DNA of 64,000 bases, from assembly GCA_036768485.1 (NCBI GenBank), contig JAVLUZ010000813.1:186001-250000 (forward strand), in the 5' to 3' direction. The notes under the pieces were generated by a model that was not told the origin of the DNA, searched no databases, and saw only the letters and a program-made list of their open reading frames with translations. The translations under genes were made by a program, and so were the position numbers. How positions within the stretch are numbered: the first letter of the stretch is position 1; every line of letters starts with the position of its first letter. Below, piece after piece: positions 1 to 12,498 of this stretch. Source of the DNA: Mermis nigrescens. Lineage: Eukaryota; Nematoda; Enoplea; Mermithida; Mermithidae.

Positions 1-287
1 GTTCCTAAGCCCTTTCTGATGATTATGCTCGGTTTTAACTCTAAACAATATTGTTTGTACCAAAGGAAGAATGTGCACGGTCGATTGTTTTTGTTGATTC
101 GGATAATTCATTAGCCATCATATGTAGATCACGACAACAATGATTCTAGGGTCAAAATTTTCTTTTAGGGTGGTCAAAGACAGATTCAGAACATCATCCG
201 ACAATTTGAAACGCTAGCATTTTTTAGACATCGAAAGTCGTTATCAAAAATTTTGACCAGTTTTTGCATGATTTTAGGCTATAACAG

Positions 288-3200
288 GTTCGCAAGCACG
301 TTAGCATCTACCTATAATGTACTTGGGTAAGCATAAAAAGTGGCTCTCCCTAGAATTTTTGGGACACTCCGGAGAGGTTCTGGAGGTAGATAATTAATAA
401 TATTGCACAGACTTTTTACACTCAATAGTCAGTTTGAATTGAGCGTGCAATATTTTGGCATAGCGATTACACCGATTTTTGGTGGTTTTTCTGCCCTGTA
501 CACATTTCAGTGGGCATGCCTTATGCAACTTTAAGGTATGTACATAATTGTAGGTGATAAAATTCTCTAGATATAATTTTTTTAGAATTTCGCATCAGTT
601 CTTAAGTGGGAGTATAAAGAGTGTGAAAATCTGGGGTGTAAAACACATTTTGTTAGCGTTTTTATCTTCTTAGTGTCTGCCATATCTTCAGTGAGTCGGG
701 AAAAATCTTTGTTATAGATAAGTACTACGTTTAAAGAGCTACACGTTGAATTTGCCCGCTTTAGATATGGAGGTGTATGAATTAAATTTTAGGATGAAAA
801 ACGTTTTATTTCTTTTTTCGACTGTCATGTCTTCTGCTTATGAATCAAATCATGCGAACTATTCTAAAAGTAAAGTACGTCTCTAGGGGAACACGCCGCA
901 TTTGGTCGCGTTTTCTAAAACTCAACACTAAATCAATTTTGAGATACAAAGTCCCAGTTTGGATCTTGAAAAGAAAGTTTGGACAATTATTTTGTCTACA
1001 CTGCCGACTTCCAAATAATATAGAAATAGTAAACGTCTTAAGAGTTACACATTGCAGTACATTGAATGCGTTTTTTTATGCTCAATATTGAGTTAGTTTT
1101 GAAGGTATCAAGTTCTCTGATTGAGAAACACGTTTCTGTGTCAATTTTCCCATTATCTCTTACTGTTATCAGTCGAGACATGATCTTAAGTCAAGGAGTG
1201 CTTTCTGCCGGATTCAAACTCAATAAAGGTGTAAAGTATATACATTAAAAATTAATTCTGCTTCCAGAGTGTTGCTGAGGATTTTCTTTCTTAAAAATTT
1301 TATTCAGAACATCAGGATTACGATTGAGATTTTAGAGATTCTTTACACTCAACAGTTATGTAAACCTTAATCAGGAGCTCGACTCTCGAACTCTCCGTAA
1401 CAATAAAAATTACGAACCTGACTGCAATTTTGTTCAGACTAAGAAGTTGTTTGAAGTTTACACAGAGTGTTAATTGTAGATCCGAGAGATTGTACAAGGT
1501 AAGTTTTTTACAAAGTGTTTTCCGTAACATCGAATTAACGAATATAATTTTTTGATTCTCTCTGACTCAATGGTCGGGCAAAGTTTACGCTGAAAATTCA
1601 TTTTTGTCTCAAAACATAGATACTTAATTTTTTGAAGTGTACTCGTCCCATCAGGACAATGAATTATGTTAGAATTGTTTGTTTACTATGTGCATGCTGA
1701 TGTGGAGGAAAAAATCGTGTTTTTCGCTTATTTAACTATTGCGCTTCATCCGGATAAGTTACCATCACTTTGAACTTGAACCTGTTTTACAATCGGTTTA
1801 CACGAACTCAGAAAATTGAAATCCATGCACTAGGTTTCGTGAAATAGATTATAATCGTCACACGAGCGGGAAAAAGAGGCGAAAAACTCCAATAAACCGA
1901 GCGAGAAGACATGATTCGCGGCACAGTGATCAATGAAATCCGATGAGCTTTTCATTTAAAATTTTAATTACGTAACACGACGCCTACACGTTTATTGTAT
2001 TCCGGTCTTGTCGAGCAAGTGTTATTTAAAACGGTTCGTTCATTAATCAAAATTTGTATGTTATTAAAATTAGTTGTAAATATACGTGGGCAGCAAGAAA
2101 ATTCTATGGGGGTGCAAGATTTTTTTGAAGGTCGAAAAATGGCCTTAAAAATGGTGGTATGGCGATAAAAACACCATTTTTCGACGTTTCTCATCAAGCA
2201 CTATCCATTGGCATCAAAAAATTGCGAAAAAAACGAAAAAAATTTTCAAAAATTGAATTCTGGGGGTGGGGGGTATTCGATTTCTGGGGGTTATTTTGGT
2301 TTCTGGGGGGTGCATACCCCAAACCCCCACGCCCAGGTGTGGTTGTAAGTGAACCTGCCCGTTTGCCGGGTATAAATATCCGTGTTAACGTGCAGTGATT
2401 CAGTCAGGTAACCGGCGTTTACTAATTAAATTACTACAATGTGGAACCACGCCGCATTCGTTCATTTTTACGTACTTTCCTTGAATACTCATTCGAGTAC
2501 ATTATTTAATATAGATACGCACTTCGATCTTTAGACATTAGATTGTGATAGCAATTGATCATATCAGAGTTAATACACATGCAAGCACATCTTCATCCAC
2601 CTGTGTAGTTTCGGGACACAAATAGTCCGAGAGTCTCCCCAATTTTTGACATTCGTTAAGTGCATCCGGCAGACACTAGAGGAGATTTTGCACTCTTTTG
2701 AGCTAATAAGCCCTAATTTTTTGGACGCTTCGCTTCTTATTTATGTTTATATGACATTGTTTGATATAATTAGAATTGAATTTGATTTTTTTAAATTTTT
2801 CTTCTCCAATGTGTAGATCTTGTTGAGAAAAGCTCAGGAACACTATCCTTTTTGTCTATCCATGACTAGTTTCCGAGATATCCAACTTCAAAATTTTCGC
2901 CCTCCCCACTCAAAAAAAAATCAGAAGGCGCTACGCCCTTGTATTTCAGACCGAGTTTTTGTTGACAAGGGCTAGAAAAACTGCAGAACAGATCAAAGAT
3001 AATAATAATAGATAGTAGATAATAATACTATTCTAAAATTGCCTATGATATTCTTGGGTACCCCAACATAGCAAAATACGTCTTAGAGGTGCAGTTTTTT
3101 ATAAGATAGATTATAAAAAAATCGATGCAGCTTTTTTTTTGTTCACACTCAATACCGTATTTGCAATATGCATGTAAAGTTTTGACGTCATAACATAAAG

Positions 3201-5200
3201 CGAATTTTGATGGTTTTTTCCACGGCTTGTGAACAATTCAATATTAAAGCCTCAAACAATTTATTGGGTTTGAAGTGTAGAGGATAGGAATGCTCCAGAT
3301 GATACTTTTATTTTTTCGAATTTCGCATTAGTTCTCGAATGGGAGTGTAAACAGTTTGAAAATCAGGGGGTGAAAAACACATTTTGGTCGATTTTTTAAC
3401 TTGTTTATGTCTTCTAACAACTCCAATTGAGTCCGAAGAAATGTTTTATGATAGAAATGTGCTACGGCGTAGGAGCTACTTTCTGCTTATGAGCAAACAT
3501 TTGTACACTTAATAAGGAGTTGGATCTAGGGGTCTAAACTACACACTCTAGTGCATGGTGTAAAAACAGGTTTTGTCTGAGATTTCTTTGTCAACTTCTT
3601 CAATTGTGAGCCGGGGTTTATTGGATGGAATATAAATAAAGTTCATTCTAATGGCTATACGTCACAGCAAATCGCGTGTAAAAAATATAATATTGAATTA
3701 CTTACGGAGGTGTAAAGTTCGGAAATTAGGGGTGTAACAGTGGGCGAAAAAACAAGTTTTTTTTCATTTTTTGATTGATCAATATATCAAATATTTTGCG
3801 GAACACAGGTATTCCACTCACAAGCGTACCACATGGGGAGTAAGGGTCAAATCTTTAGAGTTTACAATATGGTGGATGGTGGAAAAATACGTTTTTATCG
3901 ATTTTCTTGTTCGCCACTTTCTCCGTTTAAAGTCGGTATAGGTCGGATAAGATGAAAAAAGTACTTTTTGAAGGTAATACGTCACAGCAAATTGCGTTCA
4001 TTCACATCAATATTGATCTTTTTAGGAGGCGTAACGTCAAAAATTTGGTGTATTAAACGTGTTTCTGTCTTTTTTCTGCCAGATTCTCCGATTATGAGTC
4101 TGTACATAATCTGAAGTCAAAACACGTACCAGAAATCAAACGTGATACGCCTATTGGTTGCGTTTGTTTACTCTCAACAGTGGTGTAAAGCTGATTACAT
4201 CTGATATCAATTTATTTTCAGACTATTATGGAGACTTAATTTTTTCATAAATGTTGATCGTAACATCAGAGTAATATCATATATACTAATCCAACAAAAA
4301 TTTTCTTTACTGTCGGCAGATGTGTAAATTTTACAGTGCTAAGTGACTATAGTTCTAAATCTTTGCAGAAGCTTAATTCTTTTCAAAATGCTCTACGTAA
4401 TGTCAGAATAACGAATCTGACTGTGAGTTTTCTCTAAAGCCAGCAGTTGTGTAGATTTTGCACTATTCATTTATTGTTAATGTGTTAAGTTTACACTACA
4501 AATTTATTTTACTATAAGAGCGTTGCAAAACGTAAATCTTTTTCAAAATATGTTCCCTAAAGTCAGGAGTACGAATCGGACTATATGCTTTTTTTGCATT
4601 TACTAGTTGTGTAAAATTTACATTGAAAATTGACTTTAGTTTTAGAGAGTCGCAGAAGTGTAATTTTTCCAAAATGTTCCATGTAACGTCAGTATAACGA
4701 ATCTGGAGTGTAAGTGTCCTTTACACCCAATATTTGCGTAAAATTTTATGCTGAAAACCTTGGATCTGTTCAAATAAGGTAAGGTTGTATTCGCTTAAAA
4801 AGATGATGCTGATGTTCAGGAGAATACTGTTTTCCGCGTTCTTGGACTGTTTATTATTGTGGCATGTTGCCGTATGTGTTTACAAACTGATTTATTAAAA
4901 TATGCTAATGGCACTAGCAAAGAAAAATGCTGAGATAGAACAAAAAAGACGATATGCTTGGAATTACGGATTATTAAGGATGTAAAAGGAGGGGACTAGG
5001 AAAAAGCCTAAAGTCGCAAAATCTGTTCAAAATAAGAGTTCCTCTATGCAACGCGAAAAATCGAAGTATGCATATTCTACGGCCTCTGGAAAAATGTAAC
5101 CTTCTTTTATAAATTTTCAATGCTTCACACAACAGTGTATAAACATAATCTAAAATGTATGTTCTTTGTAAATTACTTGCAAGTTGCAACGCTGACTTGT
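288..5200. repeat. TTTACAC-rich dispersed repeat family, copy 1
   Basis: The stretch is made of degenerate sub-repeats built round GTGTAAAG and TTTACACTC words. Blocks of it match the copy at 8.65-12.0 kb in the same orientation and the copy at 54.3-56.6 kb in inverse orientation. Examples are the block near 3310-3490 (matching about 8975-9160) and the block at 4780-5090 (matching about 11595-11910). The left end near 310-340 keeps a decayed form of the ACCTATAATRTACTTGG sequence that follows the terminal hairpin in the other copies. A short inverted-repeat element is inserted at 2082-2340. I see no gene; the ORFs inside are short and not conserved between copies. The class of element is unknown. 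Confidence 0.6.
2082..2340 (+). mobile_element. Short inverted-repeat element (family M), copy a
   Basis: A 259-bp non-coding element that starts ATACGTGGGC and ends GCCCAGGTGT, which gives 10-bp imperfect terminal inverted repeats. The flanks AGTTGTAAAT (2072-2081) and GGTTGTAAGT (2341-2350) match at 8 of 10 positions and look like an aged 10-bp target duplication. Other copies lie at 13862-14112, 45222-45476, 50659-50932 and 58402-58694. The long target duplication fits non-autonomous Mutator-like elements better than hAT elements (8 bp). That class assignment is inferred from duplication length only. Confidence 0.75.
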
Positions 5201-5809
5201 TTCGTATCGTGATTGATAGAGAACTAACTGCAATTGTTTTTAGAGTGTTTTATTTTGTTGTCATGAGCATACTGGCATGCAAGTGTTCATACCTGTAGTG
5301 TTATTCTGATATACTAAAAATAAATTGTGGTATGATTTTGGTAGGCACTTGCTGGACTATCAATACCATATTTTAATTTTCAGAGTTCTAGTATGCATCT
5401 TATTCTTATCGTATTAAAACTCTGAAAATGTGAAAATATTTTGAGATAATTTTGGTATAAGTCATAAAGTAAGCACTTTTTCCTTCTTTCGATCTATATG
5501 TACCTTACCTACTTATTTTGTACCCATGATGCAGTAGGTATTTTCCATGTCATATTATCATGTGGAGATAAATACGTAAATATGTAGGTGTAGGTACTTA
5601 TGTACGTATACCAAGCCGAGCCACCCTTATACATATAGTCCGTTGAGTTTTGTGTACACCTGCGCTAATCGTGTATACATACTTGGATACAATTGGCGCA
5701 GCGTAGTATGTGTGAAGTAACATCTGTCTGTTGATAATTGCGTAACATACAGTGAGTTCGGATAGATCATCTGGAAGATCTCAGAACATTAGGTAGGTTA
5801 CCACAAGGA
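5201..5809. other. Intergenic, no gene seen
   Basis: AT-rich sequence with several TAGGTA / GTACCTA words (about 5490-5620) and no ORF or RNA gene that I can support. The last 8 bases, CACAAGGA at 5802-5809, are the left target duplication of the next element. Confidence 0.6.
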
Positions 5810-5993
5810 CAGGGGCGAATTTAGGGGGATGGGCGGCCCCCCCCCATTGGCCTAAAATAGTGCGCAAAATTAAGGATTTTTGAGCGATTTTTAGCGATTT
5901 TTGGGTTAAAGCAGCTAATTTTTCCGCCCAATTCAGGGTTCCGCCCCCATAGGGGTACCGCACCCCCATAGGAAAATCCTGGATCCGCCACTG
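5810..5993 (-). mobile_element. 184-bp hAT-type non-autonomous element
   Basis: On the minus strand the element begins CAGTGGCGGATCCAGGATT. On the plus strand it begins CAGGGGCGAATTTAGG, giving imperfect inverted ends. It is flanked by an exact 8-bp duplication, CACAAGGA, at 5802-5809 and 5994-6001. The CAGTGGCGGATCCAG terminus and 8-bp duplication are typical of hAT-derived short elements in many animals. It carries poly-C / poly-G tracts and no transposase. Confidence 0.8.
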
Positions 5994-6617
5994 CACAAGG
6001 ATTTTTAACTTTTGCGTCTAAAAATGTACCTAATGCTCGTGTCTTTCTATTCCACAAAACCTTGTGCGCTGAAGTGTAATTGTTGCTTCCGATTAAGTGG
6101 TACATCGTTGCGAATGAGAGATAATCGTTCAAAAAATATCGATAACTCGCATACCTAGAATTTTGACTTTGAAATTGAATAAAGGAGTCTCAAAATATGC
6201 ATATTATATTACAGTGCATTGATATGTATGCATTTCATTCCCCAACTATTGTGCTTACATAGGTACCTACTTTGACATAATTGCAGAAAATACATAATAG
6301 GTATACATTTGCCTTACCTACCAAAAACATAATACCAAGTATCAAAAATATGTCATATTTTAAATAAAAGTTACTTAAATGACAAAGAAGTGGTTTCGAG
6401 CATAGTCAGTTGTGTACATAGAAAAAAATCTGACCGAGCAGAATGCAAAACTGAGTTAGAAAAATTGTGTGACCAACCAGAACTGAAAAAAGTATATGTT
6501 ATAACGTTACAGTAAAACTTTACACGCTCTTAACACACAGGGTAGAAGTGCAAAAAAATTAAAAATGGCTACCACGAATTTTTTTTATTATCCATCTAAA
6601 AAAGCCGCACAATACAG
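5994..6617. other. Intergenic, no gene seen
   Basis: AT-rich sequence without a supportable gene. It includes the right duplication of the preceding hAT-type element (5994-6001) and the left duplication CAATACAG (6610-6617) of the following element. Confidence 0.55.
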
Positions 6618-7106
6618 GGCCCAACCCGTAAATCCTACTAATGAAAAAGATAGGGAGAAAGAAAAAGCATGATAAGCATAGGTAACCACACACGGAGCAT
6701 GGACCATTACAATCATAAGTAACAACACCCGGAGCCTGGGAGATACGGTTGAAACGGCGAAACCGTGATACGCATAGGTAACCACACTCGGAGTCCGGGA
6801 GAAACGGGAGAAACGGCGAAACCATGATAAGCATAGGTAACCACACCGGGAGCCTGGGAGAAACGGGAGAAACGGCGAAACCATAAGTATAGGTAACCAC
6901 ACCCGGAGACCGGGAGAAACGGGAGAAACGGCGAAACCATGATAAGCATAGGTAACCACACCCGGAGAAACGTTTATCCCGGGAGAAACGTTTCTCCCAC
7001 CGGGGAAAATTTTGATGGGAGAAACGTTTCTCCCTCCGGGGGAAATTTCGATGGGAGAAACGTTTCTCTCACCGGGGAAACACTAGTAGGATTTACGGGT
7101 TGGCCC
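6618..7106 (+). mobile_element. hAT-type element (family H), intact copy
   Basis: A 489-bp element with terminal inverted repeats of about 22 bp: it starts GGCCCAACCCGTAAATCC, and its right end is the inverse apart from one position. An exact 8-bp duplication, CAATACAG, flanks it (6610-6617 and 7107-7114). The interior holds a minisatellite of roughly 55-60-bp units, each containing GATAAGCATAGGTAACC and GGGAGAAACGGGAGAAACGG. Three units of an 18-bp palindrome, GGGAGAAACGTTTCTCCC, follow. There is no transposase; the ORFs read through the minisatellite in several frames. A second copy (16197-31229) is split by the LTR retrotransposon. Confidence 0.85.
6980..7078. repeat. 36-bp array of 18-bp palindromes
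   Basis: Three units start near 6980, 7016 and 7052, each beginning with GGGAGAAACGTTTCTCCC (the third has one change), followed by a CCGGGG-AAATTT spacer. The first two palindromes are perfect. The same array recurs at about 31086-31200 in the split copy of the element. Subterminal palindromes of this kind could bind a transposase or form hairpins; no function is shown. Confidence 0.85.
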
Positions 7107-7114
7107 CAATACAG

Positions 7115-7355
7115 AAATGTCCCAGTGTAGATACGGGGTGGACATAAAGTTCGCGCATCGTTGTGATAAACATAGAAAAAAGAAGGCTGGGTATTCCTGA
7201 GTTCCTATGCAGGAGCAGTAGTTCGACTGGACAGCTTGGCACATCCTGGATGACTTGTCATAGTGTGTTTCCTTGCAATATTGTAAACGATTTTGGGTTT
7301 AATCTGACGAGATACTGCAAATATGGATCAACACAGAACGCTTGTGCGGTCCAGG
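7115..7355. other. Short non-coding stretch
   Basis: Unique-looking sequence between the hAT-type element and the minisatellite. No gene is supported. Confidence 0.4.
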
Positions 7356-7534
7356 ACGTTTCGGCGACGCCGTTTTGGCGACGCCGTTTTGGCGACGCCG
7401 GTTTGGCGACGCCATTTTGGCGACGGCCGTTTTAACGACGGCCGTTTTGGCGCCGGCCGTTTTGGCGCCGGCCGTTTTGGCGCCGGCCGTTTTGGCGCCG
7501 GCCGTTTTGGCGCCGGCCGTTTTGGCGCCGGGCT
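7356..7534 (+). repeat. GC-rich 15-bp minisatellite, copy 1
   Basis: Tandem units of 15 bp. The right half consists of near-perfect GGCGCCGGCCGTTTT repeats, and the left half of variants with GACG in place of GCCG. Because the unit is a multiple of three, several frames stay open and give artefactual repeat proteins (KRPAP, AGRFG, APAVL). The same unit occurs inverted at 14697-15010, and the AAAATTTT flank on the GGCGCC side is shared, so both are copies of one repeat locus. Confidence 0.9.
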
Positions 7535-8630
7535 TAAAATTTTCCTCAAAATTGCTGGAAATTAATGAGAAACTGTACAATAACTTATTTTTAACGCTCA
7601 CAGAAGTAATGTTATCATTTTAATAAGATGTTGAATCAGTTTTACAGAATCAGAGCAGAAATTTTTCGCAGACCTATGTAATTACTTGTACATATGTAAA
7701 TTTATTCATATGCATGCATGCACGCACCTATAGTTCTGTTTCATTTATTGGAGAGCTTGTTAAACGAATTTAGTTCTCATAAATTAGGCTACAAAAGTGA
7801 TATATAAGCATGACGCAGACTTGCCTCTTAGCAATGTCAAAAAGTCATCATACGACTCGATATATGTACTGTAATCTTTCCTCTCTCATTAGTTTAAAAC
7901 ACTTTTAGAAGCCAGTTTAAACTTTTATAAAAGCTCTAGAACAAAATGAAACCGACTACACATTGCATAATCTGTTACATTTTAGCTTTGAGGATCTTTG
8001 AAAAATTGAAAATGACTACAAAACTAACTTTAAGCTGATACTCATAAAAAGTAGAATTGATTCAGAAATTAGAATGCCCAGGGCAAGGTTAAGGATCATG
8101 TAACGTGTAGTACCTACTATACATAGATAGCGAATCGGATGAAACGCTTTACGTCGATTGGCTGGATTATTGTTGTCTACTTTCGAATCACTATTGTAGA
8201 AAGAGTCTAAAGAATTTTGAAACAGACCATTAAAAAGTCCAATGGATTTTAAAACAGACACCAAACCAATCGCTCGCATAACTACACTGTAAAAAAATCG
8301 TTGTACATGCACAATAAACTTGTGTCCAATCTACAAATCTGTTCCATGGACACAAAAATATTGTGTAGGTACTTGACAATCCGGATGTCTATTTATCCAA
8401 CACAACTTTTTTGTGTTCTGCCTACAAGCTATGATGCATATTGATTAGGCTCAGATTGACGTGCATATGACCGCTTATAGCTGAAAACATGATTCATTGT
8501 AACCAGTACTAAGATAGATGGAAGGACGAAGGGGTAGGTAAATACCTACCTTCATACTCTCAGTTGTGATGGAATGAAAGGTGGTGAATGCAGTTGGAGC
8601 ACACTTTGTCAGTTCGTGTGTTATGCGTTT
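7535..8630. other. Intergenic, no gene seen
   Basis: AT-rich sequence. The part at about 8285-8415 has a TACACTGTAAAAAAATCGTTG end and TGTTGTG words that resemble, in inverse orientation, sequence at about 13505-13700. This may be another short transposable element family, but no target duplication was found. Confidence 0.45.
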
Positions 8631-8639
8631 TCCAATTCT

Positions 8640-11600
8640 TGATTAAATATCATAGGTAGCGCGTTAGCGCGTACCTATAATATACTTGGGTACCCCCAAC
8701 ACCTGGGCACCCCCCTACAGCTATAACGGGACACTTCTGGAACGTGCGGTTTTTTTAAAAGAAAGATAATAAAAAAATTCGCTGCCCGTGTTTTTTTGTT
8801 TTTCTTGAAACTCAAAATTGACTGTGTAAAGAAGGTGTAAAGTTTTTGTGTAACGGTATAACATAGGACAAATTTTGGGACCTTTTTACTGCGGCATGTG
8901 GACAACTGAGTATTGATGACTCGAAGGATTGAACAGAATAGGATAATAGAGGGATGAATTCTACAGATGACACTTTTTTTGTTTTTGAAATTCGCATTAT
9001 TTATCGAACGGCAGTGTAAAGAGTGCGAAAATCTGGGGGTGAAAAAGCACTTTTTGGTCGAGTTTTCAACCTTCCTATGTCCGATACTAACTCCGGTTAT
9101 GAGGTTTTTAAAATGTTTTCTGACAGAAATGTAGAGCGGATCAAGGGCTACATTCTGCATATAAGCAAAGTCTTCTATGCTCTATGGTGAGTTAGATCCT
9201 GGGGTTTAAAGTTTACACTCTAGTGGATGGTGTAAAAAAACGGATTTTAACTAAGATTTCTCTGCCAAATTTTTCCGCTTATGAGTCAGTGCAAATCGAA
9301 GACAGCATTAATAAAGTGCCTCACAGGGGCTAAACATCGCAGCAAACCGCATTTAAAAAAACGCAATATTGATTTATTTATGGGGGTGTAAAGTTCGAAA
9401 TCAGAGGTAAAAAATGGGCGAAAAAACACGTTTTTTCCGAAGTTTGATTGATAAATCATGCCAAATAATTTTTGCAACAGAATTTTGGCACACAGGAATG
9501 TACTACGATTTAAAAGCTACAAATTGTACCAAACCGAATTTCTTTAAACTCAATGGGGAGTTCGGTACGGAATTTTAAAGTTTACAGTGTTCTAAATGAT
9601 GGAAAATAAGTTTTTGTTGCGTTTTTTGTTCGCCACTTTCTCCGTCCAGAAGTCGGGATAAGTCTAATAGAATAAAAATAAAGTGCTTTATATCGGGTGC
9701 ATGTCAAAGCAAATTGTCTATACATTAATATTTAGCGAGTGTAAAGTCAAAAATTTGGAGTTTAAAATGCGTTTCTGTCTTGTTTTTTCTACCTGCTTCT
9801 CCGGTTACGAGTCAGGGACACGTTTATCAAGTCTAGAAATGGACCAGGAACCAAATTTGATATGCCAGTCTGGCGCATATGTTTACACTCTACGGTGTTG
9901 TAAAGTAGTTTACACTAATTGTTAGTTTGCCCATAGAACATTATGTAGACTTAATTTTTTTATAAATATTAATCGTAATATCGGAACAATATCAAAATTA
10001 CGAATCTGACTAAAATCTTCTTTACACTAGGTGTTTACATGAAGTTTACACTACATATGTATTTATCTTCGTTTTTGAGTTTTGAGCATTCCAGAAACCT
10101 AATTTTTTCTTGGAGTCTAGAAGTTTTCAAAGGATCAAATGTGAGACGTCACGTAGGCGCGTTTGTTTACATCCAACAGTGATGTAAAGTAGTTTACACT
10201 CATTGTTTATATGTCCTCAGACCATTGTAGAGACATAATTTTTTCATGAATGTTGATCATAATATCCGAGTAATTTTTTACACTGCATTTAGCCTTTGTT
10301 CTAGAGCATTGCAAAAACCGAAATTTTTCCTGAGATATAAAAATTTACAGGAATGAAATATATACGTCAGTTGGGCGCGCTTGCTTACACTCAGCAGTAT
10401 TGCAAAGTGGTTTAAACCTAATGTTTATTGTCTTTAAAACACTATGGAGACTCATTTTTCCATAAACGTTGAAAGAAATATCGGAGCAATATCAAAATTA
10501 CGAATCCGACTAAAATATTCTTTACGCTATGTGTTTGTGTAAAGTTTACGTTACGTGTTAACCTTAATTCGATAGACTTGCAGAGACTTTGTAACTGAAG
10601 TCAAGAAATTTTCAAGGATTCATATGTGAGACATCAACTAAGTGAGTTTGTTTACCCTCAAAAGTAATCTAAAGTGATTTAAAAATTATGTTCGAGTGTC
10701 CTTAGATCATTGAAGAGATGTAATTTTGTCTTAAATGGGTTGCATTAAAGTTAAATCTTTCTTAGTCGTGTTTATAATATGTTTCACAAAATCTTGCACA
10801 TGGAGAGCTATCGTTTAATTGATGTAAATTGCCTGCAAAAGTGGTTTAAAATGAACCAGCAATCACACTACTGTGCACAGAAGTCGTGAAAGATATGCAG
10901 CTTTATTGTAATCATGTACATTAATAAGCCGTAAACTGTTAGTATTCTCTACACCTAGTAGTTGTGTAAAGTTTGCACTATTCATTTGTTGTTAATATGT
11001 AGTCTATACTACAAATTTATTCTACTACCAAATCAAAGAGTTAGTGTTCCTTACATTTGATATTTGCGTGAAGTTTTTGAATTTTTGCCGGAAAACTTTG
11101 CCTTCTAATTTACCAACATCCCGCCTTTTCCATTTTCTTGAAGTTTAAAATCTTTTATAATTCTCTTAATAATTTAATGGTAGGTTTTAACTTTAAGTTT
11201 CTCTTGGTTTACAACTCTCGCTTAGCAAGCTCATTTTTCAAAACTTTTTCATAGTGATCAGATTAGTCGCGCTTAGTTTGGAATTGGTGGACGGTCGTTA
11301 TTTTGTTACTCGGCTTAAATAAACCAAGTGACTATCTTTTGATTATTTTCTTTATCGCAAATTCAAACACCCAATTTTCAATTTGAAAATTAATCCAATT
11401 TTCAATTTGAAAATTGAAAATTGGGCGTTTTCAATTTCAAAAGTCACAACACATTGTGCTTGTGCATTGATTGAGTGAGGATTTGCAATGTGAATTCGTT
11501 GGTTAAATTTTTGTGCTTGATTATAAGTGAACTGCACATTGAGAAGAAATAACTTAATGCAGTTTTAATTTGAAAATGGATGGTGTCAATAAGGTTGTCT

Positions 11601-12060
11601 TGTTTAAAAAGGATAATGCTGACGTTAAGAACAATATTGTTTTCCGCGTTCTTGGACTGTTGTCATTATTGCGGCATGTTACTGATTGTGTTTACTGACT
11701 GATGTACTCAAATCACGCTAATTAAAAGTAGTGTACTAGCAAAGAAAAATGCTCCGATGGAACAAAAAAGATGAATATACTTGGAATTGTGGATTATTAT
11801 GGATGTAAAAGGAGGGGACTAGGAAAAATCTACCTAAAGTCGGAAAATCTGCTAAAAATCACACTTTCTCTAAGCAACGCAAAAAATCGATGTATATTCT
11901 GCGGCCTCTAAAAAAGTGTATTTTTTAAATAATGTTCGAAGTTTCAGATAAGAGTGTATAAACGAAATCTATCAAGGTTACTTTTTTAAATTGCTGGCAC
12001 CTGATTGATAGAAAACTAAGAGGTATTGTATTTAAAGTTGTTTTATTTTATGAGCATTAT
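8640..12060. repeat. TTTACAC-rich dispersed repeat family, copy 2
   Basis: The left boundary is a hairpin at about 8652-8676 with arms TAGGTAGCGCG and CGCGTACCTA, followed by TAATATACTTGGG. The same order is seen, inverted, at 56616-56640. The body repeats GTGTAAA / TTTACAC words and matches copy 1 block by block, including the segment at 11595-11910. No ORF is conserved between copies. The right boundary is unclear because an inverted repeat at 11734-12498 overlaps it. Confidence 0.6.
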
Positions 12061-12498
12061 AGCAAGCAAAGCAGGAGCCGATTGATTAGTGCACACAATC
12101 GTTTCGGGCATGCTAGTGTATCTACATTAAGTCTGTTTCAAGTCAACTTACGCGTTTCCTACTGTTTTAAACCAACCATGTCTTCACTTGTCTTCGATGT
12201 TTGCTATTTCATTCAATTGGCTTGGAAGACTGTTAGTTTACTTAATATCATTTCCATAGCTACTGCATAGCTAACGTGCTGCTGTTTCAATCATTGTTAT
12301 GGTTTAATATTTATTTTAATCTGTTGGCCGCAGAATATACATCGATTTTTTGCGTTGCTTAGAGAAAGTGTGATTTTTAGCAGATTTTCCGACTTTAGGT
12401 AGATTTTTCCTAGTCCCCTCCTTTTACATCCATAATAATCCACAATTCCAAGTATATTCATCTTTTTTGTTCCATCGGAGCATTTTTCTTTGCTAGTA
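11734..12498. repeat. 173-bp perfect inverted repeat with 419-bp spacer
   Basis: The arm at 11734-11906 and the arm at 12326-12498 are reverse complements with no mismatch that I can find on reading both in full. The left arm belongs to the dispersed repeat: a diverged version lies at about 4914-5090. The right arm is therefore a recent inverted duplication. The spacer at 11907-12325 holds a 62-codon ORF that I do not consider a gene. Transcription through it would give a long double-stranded RNA stem. Confidence 0.9.

Noticed and set aside
6720..6961. Regularly spaced repeats as a CRISPR array
   Set aside because: The units are tandem minisatellite copies without unique spacers, in an animal genome and within a hAT-type element.
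7299..7623. Long repeat-protein ORFs (KRPAP, AGRFG, APAVL) in several frames
   Set aside because: They come from the 15-bp minisatellite, whose unit is a multiple of three; several frames are open on both strands and nothing else marks a gene.
8640..12060. Helitron assignment for the hairpin-capped repeat
   Set aside because: The terminal hairpin is suggestive, but no CTRR end, 5' TC end or Rep-helicase sequence could be found.
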